Source: an uncultured Oscillospiraceae bacterium (GTDB taxonomy: Bacteria > Bacillota > Clostridia > Oscillospirales > Oscillospiraceae). From it: a stretch of DNA of 38,144 bases. The position numbers were made by a program, and so were the translations under genes. Positions 9,024 to 15,955 of the stretch are shown here, one piece after another (the first letter of the stretch is position 1; every line of letters begins with the position of its first letter). The notes under the pieces are model-generated. The model searched no databases. It was not told the origin of the DNA and saw only the letters and a program-made list of their open reading frames with translations. The DNA is taken from NCBI GenBank assembly GCA_944387285.1, contig CALXEH010000018.1, positions 1 through 38,144 on the forward strand, given 5' to 3'.

Positions 9024-9446
9024 CAGCCCGACCCGTATTCGCTGTACGTCCAGGCCGGGGCGGCCCCGGGCGGCGACGGCAGCCGCGAAAAGCCCTACGC
9101 CGCCATTTCCGAGGCGCTGGCAGCGGCGCCGGCAGACAGCGTGATACACGTCCTGCGCGGGACGTACCCCATAACGCAGCAGCTGGCGGTCACGACGCCG
9201 GGCCTGAGCATCCGCGGCGAGGCGGGTGCGGTGATAGAGCTGCAGGCACCGGTGGTGCCCTTCCTGCTTGCGGGCGGCTATGTAGTGGACGGGGCGGACT
9301 TTGTGTTCTCCGGCAACTCCTGGGGCCTGCCGGCGAACGCTGCGGACATCGCGCTGCCGGCCGGCACCCAGTCCGGCGCGCCCTACGACCCGCTGACCGC
9401 CCTGCAGGCCAGCAACAGCGCCGCGACCATAAGCGACCAGCGCTGA
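9024..9446 (+). pseudogene. Beta-helix / right-handed repeat protein fragment, no start codon
   Basis: The frame, open from 8988, reads PDPYSLYVQAGAAPGGDGS followed by REKPYAAISEALAAAPADSV and VIHVLRGTYPI. This is the typical opening of a secreted pectate-lyase-like (DUF1565-type) beta-helix protein immediately after its signal peptide. No ATG, GTG or TTG precedes it in frame until GTG at 9141, so the signal peptide, start and promoter are gone. After PFLLAGG, at about 9276, the text jumps to YVVDGADFVFSGNSWG and the natural-looking C-terminus ATISDQR with a TGA. The beta-helix core of such proteins is normally hundreds of residues, so a central deletion is likely. As read it is not expressible. 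Confidence 0.6.
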
Positions 9447-9508
9447 AAACCGTCGGGAAGGCTGCCGGGCCCGCGCCCGCCGGCGGCCTTCCGCCCGCCG
9501 CGCCCCTC

Positions 9509-9537
9509 TTGACAAAAGCGCGGCGGTGGTGTATGAT
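9509..9537 (+). promoter_or_regulatory. SigA promoter of the arsR-permease unit
   Basis: TTGACA (9509-9514), a 17-base spacer and TATGAT (9532-9537), a near-consensus promoter. The palindromic operator begins three bases after the -10, so a bound repressor would block initiation. Confidence 0.85.
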
Positions 9538-9539
9538 GT

Positions 9540-9555
9540 ATCAAAATATTTTGAT
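9540..9555 (+). promoter_or_regulatory. ArsR-type operator 1
   Basis: ATCAAAATATTTTGAT is a perfect 16-bp palindrome at the predicted transcription start of the ArsR gene. An identical copy lies at 9904-9919 before the permease. Position, symmetry and duplication point to the ArsR repressor as its ligand. Confidence 0.8.
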
Positions 9556-9568
9556 GTGAGGTGAGCGG

Positions 9569-9862
9569 ATGCCGGGCCATCAGGAGGATGCCAGGCTGTT
9601 CAAGGCGCTGTGCGACCCTAAACGGCTGGCGATATTGGAGCAGCTGCGCGGCGGCGAGAAATGCGCCTGCGTCCTGCTCGAGCCGATGGAGCTGACCCAG
9701 TCCGGGCTGTCGTACCACATGAAGATACTCTGCGACTCCGGGCTCGTCACCAGCCGGCAGGAGGGCAAGTGGACGCACTACCGCCTGAGCGAGCAGGGCG
9801 GCGCGCTGGCGCTGGAACGCCTGCGGGCCATAATCACGCCCAACACGCAGCCGGACGCCTGA
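9569..9862 (+). CDS. ArsR/SmtB-family metal(loid)-responsive repressor
   Basis: A 97-residue winged-helix repressor. The N-terminal DARLFKALCDPKRLAILEQL is the family signature. GGEKCACVLLE carries a Cys-x-Cys pair at the start of the recognition region where ArsR proteins bind As/Sb, and QSGLSYHMKILCDSGLVTSRQEG is the helix-turn-helix and wing. The ATG follows GAGGTGA by 4 bases. It lies between two copies of its presumed operator and is followed by the permease, so it probably represses itself and the permease until metal or organometal binds the cysteines. Which metal is uncertain; arsenic is the best guess from the cysteine pair and the permease type. Confidence 0.88.
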   Translation: MPGHQEDARLFKALCDPKRLAILEQLRGGEKCACVLLEPMELTQSGLSYHMKILCDSGLVTSRQEGKWTHYRLSEQGGALALERLRAIITPNTQPDA

Positions 9863-9863
9863 T

Positions 9864-9887
9864 AACGCCATCAGCAGGGATGGCGTT
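9864..9887 (+). terminator. Hairpin after the ArsR gene
   Basis: AACGCCATC pairs with GATGGCGTT around a six-base loop, immediately after the ArsR stop, followed by TATCTT. The T-run is weak, so it may only attenuate transcription or protect mRNA. It would let the second operator set permease level separately. Confidence 0.45.
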
Positions 9888-9903
9888 TATCTTCGGCAAA
9901 TAC

Positions 9904-9919
9904 ATCAAAATATTTTGAT
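9904..9919 (+). promoter_or_regulatory. ArsR-type operator 2, before the permease
   Basis: A second exact copy of ATCAAAATATTTTGAT, 25 bases upstream of the permease ATG and after the hairpin that follows the ArsR gene. I cannot assign a convincing -35/-10 pair to it, so it could act on a weak internal promoter or as a roadblock. Confidence 0.75.
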
Positions 9920-9944
9920 ATGACATGCAAAGCGAGGCGGGGAC

Positions 9945-10946
9945 ATGGGCGTATGGCGATTCGTACAGGATGAAATTTTGGGGATGCGGTGGCTGGACCG
10001 GCTGATAGGGGAGGGGCTGTCCGCGCTCGGCCTGGACACGGGCGGGCGGCTGGGCGGCAGCCTGCGGTTTTTCGTATACGACACGGTGAAGATAACGCTG
10101 CTGCTGTGCGTTTTGATCTTTGTCATCTCGTACATACAGAGCTATTTCCCGCCGGAGCGCAGCCGGAGGATACTGGGCCGGTTCCACGGGCTGGGCGCGA
10201 ACATCGTCTCGGCGCTGCTGGGGACGGTGACGCCGTTTTGCTCCTGCTCGTCGATACCGCTGTTCATCGGCTTCACCGGCGCGGGCCTGCCGCTGGGCGT
10301 GACGTTTTCGTTTTTGATCTCGTCGCCGATGGTGGACCTGGGCAGCCTGGTGCTGCTGACGGGCGTGTTCGGCGCGCGCGTGGCGGCGATCTATGTGCTG
10401 CTGGGGCTGGCGATAGCCGTGGCGGGCGGCACGCTGATAGGCGCGCTGCACATGGAAAAGCATGTGGAGGGCTTCATCCTCGCGTCGGGAAGCGTGGATA
10501 TCGAGACGCCGGGCCTGACGCGGCGCGAGCGGCTCAAATACGCGCGCGAGCAGGCGGCGGGCACCCTGAGGAAGGTCTTCCCCTACATTTTAGCGGGCGT
10601 AGGCATCGGCGCGGTCATCCACAATTGGATACCGGAGGGCTGGGTCGAGGCCGTCCTGGGCGGCGGGAACCCTTTCGGCGTGGTGCTGGCGGTACTGGTG
10701 GGCGTGCCCATGTACGCGGACATCTTCGGCACCATCCCGGTGGCGGAGGCGCTGCTGGCGAAGGGCGCGCAGCTGGGCACGGTGCTGGCCTTCATGATGG
10801 CGGTGACGACGCTGAGCCTGCCGTCCGTCATAATGCTGCGCAAGGCGGTGAAGCCTAAGCTGCTGGCGCTGTTCATCGGCCTGTGCACGGCGGGCATCAT
10901 CCTGGTGGGCTGCCTGTTCAATGCGTTCGAGACGCTGATAATATGA
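9945..10946 (+). CDS. PF03773 permease (ArsP-like)
   Basis: A 333-residue membrane protein with about eight to ten predicted helices. The hallmark TPFCSCSSIPLFIGF near residue 100, with its CSCS, is the conserved core of the DUF318/ArsP permease family, and a second-half counterpart contains GVPMYADIFGTIPV. ArsP members export trivalent organoarsenicals; others in the family have no proven substrate. The length is normal and the gene looks intact. The ATG at 9945 follows GAGGCGGGG. It sits behind an ArsR operator, and before a small Cys-rich stub that usually accompanies it in Clostridia as a thioredoxin-like protein. Export of an arsenic species is the leading interpretation. Confidence 0.85.
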   Translation: MGVWRFVQDEILGMRWLDRLIGEGLSALGLDTGGRLGGSLRFFVYDTVKITLLLCVLIFVISYIQSYFPPERSRRILGRFHGLGANIVSALLGTVTPFCSCSSIPLFIGFTGAGLPLGVTFSFLISSPMVDLGSLVLLTGVFGARVAAIYVLLGLAIAVAGGTLIGALHMEKHVEGFILASGSVDIETPGLTRRERLKYAREQAAGTLRKVFPYILAGVGIGAVIHNWIPEGWVEAVLGGGNPFGVVLAVLVGVPMYADIFGTIPVAEALLAKGAQLGTVLAFMMAVTTLSLPSVIMLRKAVKPKLLALFIGLCTAGIILVGCLFNAFETLII

Positions 10947-10961
10947 TTTGGAGGTAAGGAC

Positions 10962-11189
10962 ATGGGCATTTTGAGCGGAAGCAAAAAGGGAAAGCGCGGC
11001 TGCTGCTGCGGCTGTGCGCCGGAGGACATGGCGAAGGCGGAGGCGGCGAAGTCCGGCCCGGGCGCTGATACAAAAAGCGCGCGCCTGAGCGCCCGAGGCT
11101 GGAAAAACGCCGCGCACTGTGGTATGCTTGGCGGCAAGGAGGCGGGTAAACTTGGTCACGATAAGAAACGAAGAGCCCCGCGACTATGA
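10962..11189 (+). CDS. N-terminal stub of a thioredoxin-family redox protein
   Basis: The start is good: GGAGG seven bases before the ATG, 15 bases after the permease stop. The first 33 residues, MGILSGSKKGKRGCCCGC and APEDMAKAEAAKSG, match the Cys-rich, lysine-rich N-terminus of small thioredoxin-like proteins that follow PF03773 permeases in Clostridia. Those continue with VKVLGSGCAKC and about 75 residues of thioredoxin fold. Here the text switches near 11065 to an unrelated Arg/Lys-rich stretch that overlaps the promoter and start of the GNAT gene. The catalytic CxxC and fold are absent. I regard it as a truncated gene; a genuine short metal-binding CCCGC peptide is a less likely alternative. 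Confidence 0.5.
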   Translation: MGILSGSKKGKRGCCCGCAPEDMAKAEAAKSGPGADTKSARLSARGWKNAAHCGMLGGKEAGKLGHDKKRRAPRL

Positions 11190-11730
11190 GCGGGTAGAGC
11201 AGCTCACGCGCGAGGCGTTCTATAACCTGTATATGCCGGGCTGCGTGGAGCACTATCTGGTGCATACGATGCGCACGCACGAGGACTTCGTGCCTGAGCT
11301 GGACTATGTGCTTGAGCAGGACGGCGAGGTCGTCGGGTATATCATGTATACTCGGGCGACGCTGACGGACGAGGCGGGGCAGACGAAGGGGATATTGACC
11401 TTCGGCCCGGTGTGCATAGCGCCGGACAGCCAGCGGCGGGGCTATGGCAAGCAGCTGATGCGATACAGCTTTGAGCGGGCCGTAGAGCTGGGTTATGACA
11501 CGGTGGTGATATTCGGCATGCCGTCGAACTATGTGAGCAGCGGCTTTGTGAGCTGCCGGAAGCACAATGTGTGCGTAGAGGGCGGCAAATACCCTGCGGC
11601 GATGCTGGTAAAGGAGCTGACGCCCGGCCCCAAAATCCGCCGGCGTGAGAGCCCCGGGTCACTATGGTGTCCCTGGGCTCTTGGTTTTTTGTCAGCGCAG
11701 GATACGGATCTTGGCCTGCACGGGTACTGA
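11152..11730 (+). CDS. GNAT-family N-acetyltransferase, C-terminus missing
   Basis: The family match begins at VTIRNEEPRDYERVEQLTREAF, so I place the start at TTG 11152, which has AGGAGG nine bases upstream. An extended -10 element (TGG followed by TATGCT, 11120-11128) lies just ahead, giving a very short leader. The acetyl-CoA-binding motif A is seen as VCIAPDSQRRGYGKQLM. After GKYPAAMLVKELTPG, related YhbS-like proteins continue with about 40-60 more residues. Here the frame passes at about 11630 straight into a terminator hairpin and on into the opposite-strand nitroreductase, ending at 11730. The catalytic core may still fold, but the tail is not natural. The substrate is unknown. Confidence 0.7.
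   Translation: MVTIRNEEPRDYERVEQLTREAFYNLYMPGCVEHYLVHTMRTHEDFVPELDYVLEQDGEVVGYIMYTRATLTDEAGQTKGILTFGPVCIAPDSQRRGYGKQLMRYSFERAVELGYDTVVIFGMPSNYVSSGFVSCRKHNVCVEGGKYPAAMLVKELTPGPKIRRRESPGSLWCPWALGFLSAQDTDLGLHGY
11648..11690 (+). terminator. Intrinsic terminator after the GNAT gene
   Basis: AGAGCCCCGGG pairs with CCCTGGGCTCT with one mismatch, then TTGGTTTTTT follows. It lies inside the over-long GNAT frame, which supports a loss of the real GNAT stop codon. The T-run ends two bases before the nitroreductase stop on the other strand. Confidence 0.75.
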
Positions 11731-12201
11731 ACGGGGCGGAAGCGCTTTGGCGGGGCGGCCGAGCGCTAGAATCGACATGGGCAGGCTGTCGATGCCCAGC
11801 AGGCGGCGGCAGGCTTCAACGCGCTCGCTCCTGGGGTAGAGCCCGCACCAGCAGCCGCCAAGCGATATCGCCTCCGCCTGAAGGAGCATATTCTCTATAG
11901 CTGCGGCGCAGTCCTGCTGCCAAAAGTCAGATATAGGCCTGCCGCCTTCGCCTGTCCTGGCGCAGACGACGATCGCCGCGCCTGCGCTGCGCACATGTCC
12001 GGCGTAGGGACTGAGCTCTGACAGCGCGGCGAGCAAGTCCCGGTTGAGTACTGCGACAAATTCCCAAGGCCGCAGTCCCTTTGCACTGGGCGCCATCGCT
12101 CCTGCCTGCAGGATGACGTCCAGCTCCTCGTCGGTGAGGGGACGTCCGCAGGAAAAATTCCTCACGCTGCGGCGTGAGCGTATGCAGTCGAGCACCTCCA
12201 T
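11692..12201 (-). CDS. Nitroreductase-family flavoprotein
   Basis: A 169-residue member of the FMN-dependent nitroreductase family. The N-terminal RRSVRNFSCGRPLTDEELDVIL provides the Arg-Arg-Ser FMN-phosphate contact, followed by AGAMAPSAKGLRPWEFVAV. The later motif AIENMLLQAEAISLGGCWCGLYP is the dimer and flavin-binding helix, and the ending PMSILALGRPAKALPPR is typical. It starts five bases after the VOC gene's stop, so the two are translated together at the tail of the ABC importer operon. Such proteins reduce nitro compounds, quinones or enoates with NAD(P)H. The operon context suggests a role on an imported compound or its products, but no substrate can be named. Confidence 0.85.
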   Translation of the reverse strand: MEVLDCIRSRRSVRNFSCGRPLTDEELDVILQAGAMAPSAKGLRPWEFVAVLNRDLLAALSELSPYAGHVRSAGAAIVVCARTGEGGRPISDFWQQDCAAAIENMLLQAEAISLGGCWCGLYPRSERVEACRRLLGIDSLPMSILALGRPAKALPPRSVPVQAKIRILR

Positions 12202-12205
12202 GGCA

Positions 12206-13021
12206 TCAGCGCGAAACGCGGCTGAGCTCCAGGACTTCTCCGTCCGGTCCCAGGGCGTTAAAATACTCTACGTCTATGTATTCGGTACAAAAGTGCATGA
12301 CGCCTCTTTCGCCGAGCCTGGCGCCGCTGTCCTTCATCGTTTCATGGAGCAGATACGGGTCGTCCACATAGAGCGAGAGGTGATCCAACCAGCCTTTCTC
12401 ACTGAACGCAGAGCCGCCGGGCGACTGTATGAGCAGCAGCGAACCAGCTCCGAAGCTCATGAGCGCAGTCTTGGCAGGGGAGGCGGGGTCGCCGTAGTCT
12501 GTCCTGCGCACCAGAGAGAAACCGAGCCTGCGATAGAAGGAGACGCTGTTTTCGAGATTCGAGACGTTCACGGCGGCGTGGCCGCGGCCCGAGATGTTTC
12601 TGCTGCCGCTGTAGGTGTGGCCGGGCCTGGAGTAGAACAGGTACTCCTCGCCGAGCGGCGTGGTGAAGCTGAAGCAGTCCGGCTCGTTGCTTATCTGCGG
12701 ACGCAGGTTTGAGCACCAGGCCAGCCGGCTTTCGCCGTATTTCCCGGCCAGCCGTTCGTAGAGCTCGTCGAGGTCGGCGGTGTCGAAGGCGATGTTTGCA
12801 AAGCGGCCGTGGGCTTCGGCCGGCTGGCTGCTGCTGCACACTTCGATACACATGCTGCCGCGGCGCAGATAGGCCACATGCCTTTCGCCGCCGGCGCGCT
12901 CGTAGACATACTCCGAATCCGTGTCAAAGCCCAGCTCGGCAATGAGGAAGCCGGCGGTGCTCCCGATATCCACGGTCTGTATGCCAAAATGGTTTATGCC
13001 CTTAATGTGATTGCTGATCAT
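12206..13021 (-). CDS. Two-domain VOC (glyoxalase/dioxygenase fold) protein
   Basis: A 271-residue protein with two VOC modules. The first begins GINHFGIQTVDIGSTAGFLI, the second GRGHAAVNVSNLENSVSFYRRLGF. The His at each module start and the acidic ends (MCIEV; GEVLELSRV) are at the usual metal-ligand places. I prefer ATG 13021 because GGAG lies nine bases upstream; GTG 13036 is an in-frame alternative that overlaps this site. It follows the oligopeptide ATPase gene by 82 bases with a hairpin between, and is coupled to the nitroreductase gene. Two-module VOC proteins include extradiol dioxygenases, lactoylglutathione lyases and resistance proteins. In an anaerobe an isomerase or epimerase role is more likely than dioxygenation, but this is inference. 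Confidence 0.75.
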   Translation of the reverse strand: MISNHIKGINHFGIQTVDIGSTAGFLIAELGFDTDSEYVYERAGGERHVAYLRRGSMCIEVCSSSQPAEAHGRFANIAFDTADLDELYERLAGKYGESRLAWCSNLRPQISNEPDCFSFTTPLGEEYLFYSRPGHTYSGSRNISGRGHAAVNVSNLENSVSFYRRLGFSLVRRTDYGDPASPAKTALMSFGAGSLLLIQSPGGSAFSEKGWLDHLSLYVDDPYLLHETMKDSGARLGERGVMHFCTEYIDVEYFNALGPDGEVLELSRVSR

Positions 13022-13056
13022 ATCAACGCACTCCACAAATCAAGTTCCAGCGCAAT

Positions 13057-13092
13057 GCCCATACCGCCTGGTACAGTTCAGACGGTGTGGGC
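13057..13092 (-). terminator. Intercistronic hairpin between the importer ATPase and VOC genes
   Basis: GCCCATACCG pairs with CGGTGTGGGC apart from one position. There is no clear T-run on the minus strand, so it probably reduces rather than stops read-through to the VOC and nitroreductase genes. Confidence 0.4.
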
Positions 13093-13103
13093 ATACAGGC
13101 TGG

Positions 13104-14117
13104 TCAGTTGTCGGAAAGGCTCCTTACGGCCGCGTCCTTTATCTTGGCCCTGGACTGCCTTGCAAAGTGGCAGGCGACACAGTGCCCTGGCGCTACCTCC
13201 GTGAGTTCCGGGGTGTTGTCGTAGCAGCTGTCCTGAGCCATCCAGCAGCGCGGCGCAAAGCGGCAGCCGGGCTTGGGGTTCATGGGGCTTGGGACGTCGC
13301 CCTTGAGCAGTATCCTCCTCACCTTTGTATCCACATCCACCCGCGGCACCGCAGACAGCAGCGCTATCGAGTATGGGTGCATGGTGTTGGAGAATATGGT
13401 AGCCGTGTCGGAGATCTCAACTATCTGCCCGAGGTACATGACGGCGATACGGTCGGAGATATGCCGGACTACGCTCAGGTCATGGGATATAAACAGGTAA
13501 CTGAGGTCCATTTTTTTCTGCATATCTATGAGCAGGTTGATTATCTTGGCCTGCACCGAGACGTCGAGTGAAGATACGGGTTCGTCGCAGACGACAAAGC
13601 TGGGCTTGAGAGACAGGGCCCGCGCGATGCCGACTACCTGCCTCATGCCTCCGTCAAGCTCGTGCGGATATCTGTTCAGGAGACTGCGCGCGATGCCCAC
13701 CATATCGCAGAGCTCGTTAATGGCCTTGTCCAGTTCGGCCCCTTTGGCCAGCTTGTGTATTTCGTAGGCCTCGGAGAGTATGGACTTTATAGTCTTGCGG
13801 GGATTGAGCGAGGAATAGGGATCCTGGAAGATTATCTGCATGCTCTTCCTGATGTTGAAGCTGTCGGTTTTGTTGGCGGTGAAGACGTCCTGGCCGTTGA
13901 AGATGAGCTCGCCGGAGGTGCGTGGCAGCAGGCGCATCAGCACATTGCCAACGGTGCTTTTGCCGCAGCCGCTTTCGCCGACGAGGCCGAGAGTTTCGCC
14001 GGGATAGACTTCAAAGCTGACATCATCGACAGCGTGCAGCATGCCTTTCCGCGGTATTTTGAAGTATTTCTTGAGATTTTTGACCTCGAGCAGAGGGCTC
14101 TGAGCCTGTTGCGTCAC
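13104..14117 (-). CDS. Opp/Dpp-family ABC transporter ATP-binding protein (F subunit)
   Basis: A 337-residue ATPase. Walker A is GLVGESGCGKSTV, the Q-loop is FQDPYSSLNP, Walker B is FVVCDEPVSSLD and the switch His lies in LFISHDLSVVRHI. The C-terminal oligopeptide-transporter region (PSPMNPKPGCRFAPRCW) contains the usual cysteines. The ABC signature reads LDGGMRQVVGIARAL rather than the common LSGGQ(Q/R)QR, a substitution worth noting. It starts with GTG, overlapping the stop of the D subunit by four bases (GTGA), so translation is coupled. It pairs with the D subunit to power import through the two permeases. Confidence 0.92.
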   Translation of the reverse strand: MTQQAQSPLLEVKNLKKYFKIPRKGMLHAVDDVSFEVYPGETLGLVGESGCGKSTVGNVLMRLLPRTSGELIFNGQDVFTANKTDSFNIRKSMQIIFQDPYSSLNPRKTIKSILSEAYEIHKLAKGAELDKAINELCDMVGIARSLLNRYPHELDGGMRQVVGIARALSLKPSFVVCDEPVSSLDVSVQAKIINLLIDMQKKMDLSYLFISHDLSVVRHISDRIAVMYLGQIVEISDTATIFSNTMHPYSIALLSAVPRVDVDTKVRRILLKGDVPSPMNPKPGCRFAPRCWMAQDSCYDNTPELTEVAPGHCVACHFARQSRAKIKDAAVRSLSDN

Positions 14118-15079
14118 AGCAGTTCACCCGACCTTTCATGACACGCCACATAGTGGTTTTCAGCGACCTTTATGAGAGCCGGCCTCTCGGCCCTGCATAT
14201 CTCGCTGCAATGCTCGCATCTGGGGTGGAAAGGGCAGCCCTCGGGCAGGTTTTCGGAGCTGGCGATGACGCCCGGAATGGCGACCAGCCTGTCGCGCTGG
14301 CCCTCAAGATTGGGAATGGCATTTATCAGTCCCTGCGTATAGGGGTGCAGGGGATATTTGAATACCTCGCGCACGGTGCCGTACTCGATAATGTTCCCGG
14401 CGTACATCACGGCGACTTTTTCGCACAGCTCCGCAATGATGCCGAGATTGTGCGTTATCATCATGAGCGACGTGGAGTACTGGGTCTGCAAGTTTTTCAT
14501 GAGTTCGAGTATCTGCGCCTGGATGGTGACGTCGAGCGCCGTGGTGGGCTCATCTGCTATGAGTAGTTCCGGGTTGCAGGCGAGGCTGGCGGCGATGCCG
14601 ACACGCTGGCGCATACCGCCCGAGAGCTGGCTCGGGTAGTCGTGTATGCGGCTGCCGGCGATGCCTACCTGCTCCAGCAGCTGCTTTGACCTCTCGAGCG
14701 CCTCTTTCCGGCTCACCTTTTCGTGGGCGCGTATCACCATGGATATCTGCTCGCCTATGGTGAACACCGGGTTGAGCGAGGTGAGCGGGTTTTGAAAGAT
14801 CATGGCGATCTTGTCGCCGCGCAGGTCCAGCAACTCCTTCTCGCTCATTTCAAAAACGGATCTATCCTCATACTTTACGTCGCCGCTGATGACATGGCCC
14901 GCGCTGGGCAGAAGATTCAGAATGGAAAGCGCGGTGGTGGTCTTGCCCGCACCCGTCTCGCCGACGAGGCCGAGGGCTTCGCCTTTTTCGATGGTTAGAT
15001 TGAGGCCGCTGAGCGCGTTGCCTACGGCACGTTCGGTCCTGTATTGTACATGCAGGTCGGTTATTTCAAGCAAACTCAT
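14114..15079 (-). CDS. Opp/Dpp-family ABC transporter ATP-binding protein (D subunit)
   Basis: A 321-residue ATPase. Walker A is GLVGETGAGKTTT, the Q-loop is FQNPLTSLNPV, the signature is LSGGMRQRVGIA, Walker B is LLIADEPTTALD and the switch His is in MMITHNLGIIAEL. The tail has CPFHPRCEHCSEIC, the cysteine-rich oligopeptide-transporter C-terminal domain. The start has GAGGAGG seven bases upstream. It lies 12 bases after the C permease gene. It forms the cytosolic ATPase pair with the F subunit. Confidence 0.93.
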   Translation of the reverse strand: MSLLEITDLHVQYRTERAVGNALSGLNLTIEKGEALGLVGETGAGKTTTALSILNLLPSAGHVISGDVKYEDRSVFEMSEKELLDLRGDKIAMIFQNPLTSLNPVFTIGEQISMVIRAHEKVSRKEALERSKQLLEQVGIAGSRIHDYPSQLSGGMRQRVGIAASLACNPELLIADEPTTALDVTIQAQILELMKNLQTQYSTSLMMITHNLGIIAELCEKVAVMYAGNIIEYGTVREVFKYPLHPYTQGLINAIPNLEGQRDRLVAIPGVIASSENLPEGCPFHPRCEHCSEICRAERPALIKVAENHYVACHERSGELL

Positions 15080-15091
15080 TTGTTTACCTCC

Positions 15092-15943
15092 TCATGTACG
15101 TTTCGGGTCGAGCACGTCGCGGACGCCGTCGCCCAGGAAGTTGAAGGCCAGGACGGTTATCATAAGCGCCATGCCGGGGACAACGCACAGCCAGGGGTAG
15201 GTGGTGAGATAGGTGCGGCCGCCGGCTATCATGTTGCCCCAGGAGGGCGTGGGCGGGGAAATGCCGAGATTCATGAAACTCAGCGCCGCCTCAACGAGGA
15301 TGACGTTGCCGAACTGCTGGCTGACAAGGATGATCAGCTGAGTCGTGATGTTGGGGAAAATCTCTTTGAAGATGATGTGGCTGTTTGTGGCGCCCAGGCA
15401 TTTGGAGGCGGAGACAAACTCCATCTTTTTTGTTACCAGTACGTTGTTTCTCGACAGCTTGCAGTATTGCACCCAGCTGCTTATGATAAGTACGATAATG
15501 AGGTTAGTGGTGCTCGTGCCCAAAACGGCTATTATGGCGATTGAAAGTATGAGGTTGGGGATGGACAGGAACACGTCGCACATGCGCATGATGATCGCGT
15601 CTGCTGCGCCGCCGAGATAGCCTGCTATCATTCCGAGTATAGTGCCTAGCACGGCGGAGCAGACGGTCACGACCAGTGCGATGGCCAGGGAGTACCGGGC
15701 GCCTACGACCAACCTGGTAAACTCATCCCTGCCGAGCTCATCGGTGCCGAGTATGTGGCCCTGCCATCCGTTGGAGAGCCACTCGGGCTTGAGGAACTGC
15801 TCTGTCAGGGAATTTTTCTCCGCGTCGTACACCACGAAACTGGGCCCGACGACGGCGAAGATGACGATGAGCATACAGGTGATGAAGCCGATCATGAAGA
15901 ACTTGCTGTGAAGCATGCGCTTGAAAATAAGTTTTGAATTCAT
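15092..15943 (-). CDS. Opp/Dpp-family ABC transporter permease (C subunit)
   Basis: A 283-residue inner-membrane permease. The N-terminal helix FFMIGFITCMLIVIFAVVGPSF is followed by the extracytoplasmic segment HILGTDELGRDEFTRLVVGARYSL, the DppC hallmark. The EAA-type coupling loop (EFVSASKCLGATNSHIIFKEIFPN) and the C-terminal FNFLGDGVRDVLDPK are both present. The gene follows the B permease by 12 bases. It should form the translocation pore together with the B subunit. Confidence 0.92.
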   Translation of the reverse strand: MNSKLIFKRMLHSKFFMIGFITCMLIVIFAVVGPSFVVYDAEKNSLTEQFLKPEWLSNGWQGHILGTDELGRDEFTRLVVGARYSLAIALVVTVCSAVLGTILGMIAGYLGGAADAIIMRMCDVFLSIPNLILSIAIIAVLGTSTTNLIIVLIISSWVQYCKLSRNNVLVTKKMEFVSASKCLGATNSHIIFKEIFPNITTQLIILVSQQFGNVILVEAALSFMNLGISPPTPSWGNMIAGGRTYLTTYPWLCVVPGMALMITVLAFNFLGDGVRDVLDPKRT

Positions 15944-15955
15944 ACGGCAAGCTCC

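Noticed and set aside
9540..9919. The two identical palindromes as ends of a small mobile element around arsR
   Set aside because: They are symmetric operator-like sequences at transcription starts, with no flanking duplication or transposase.
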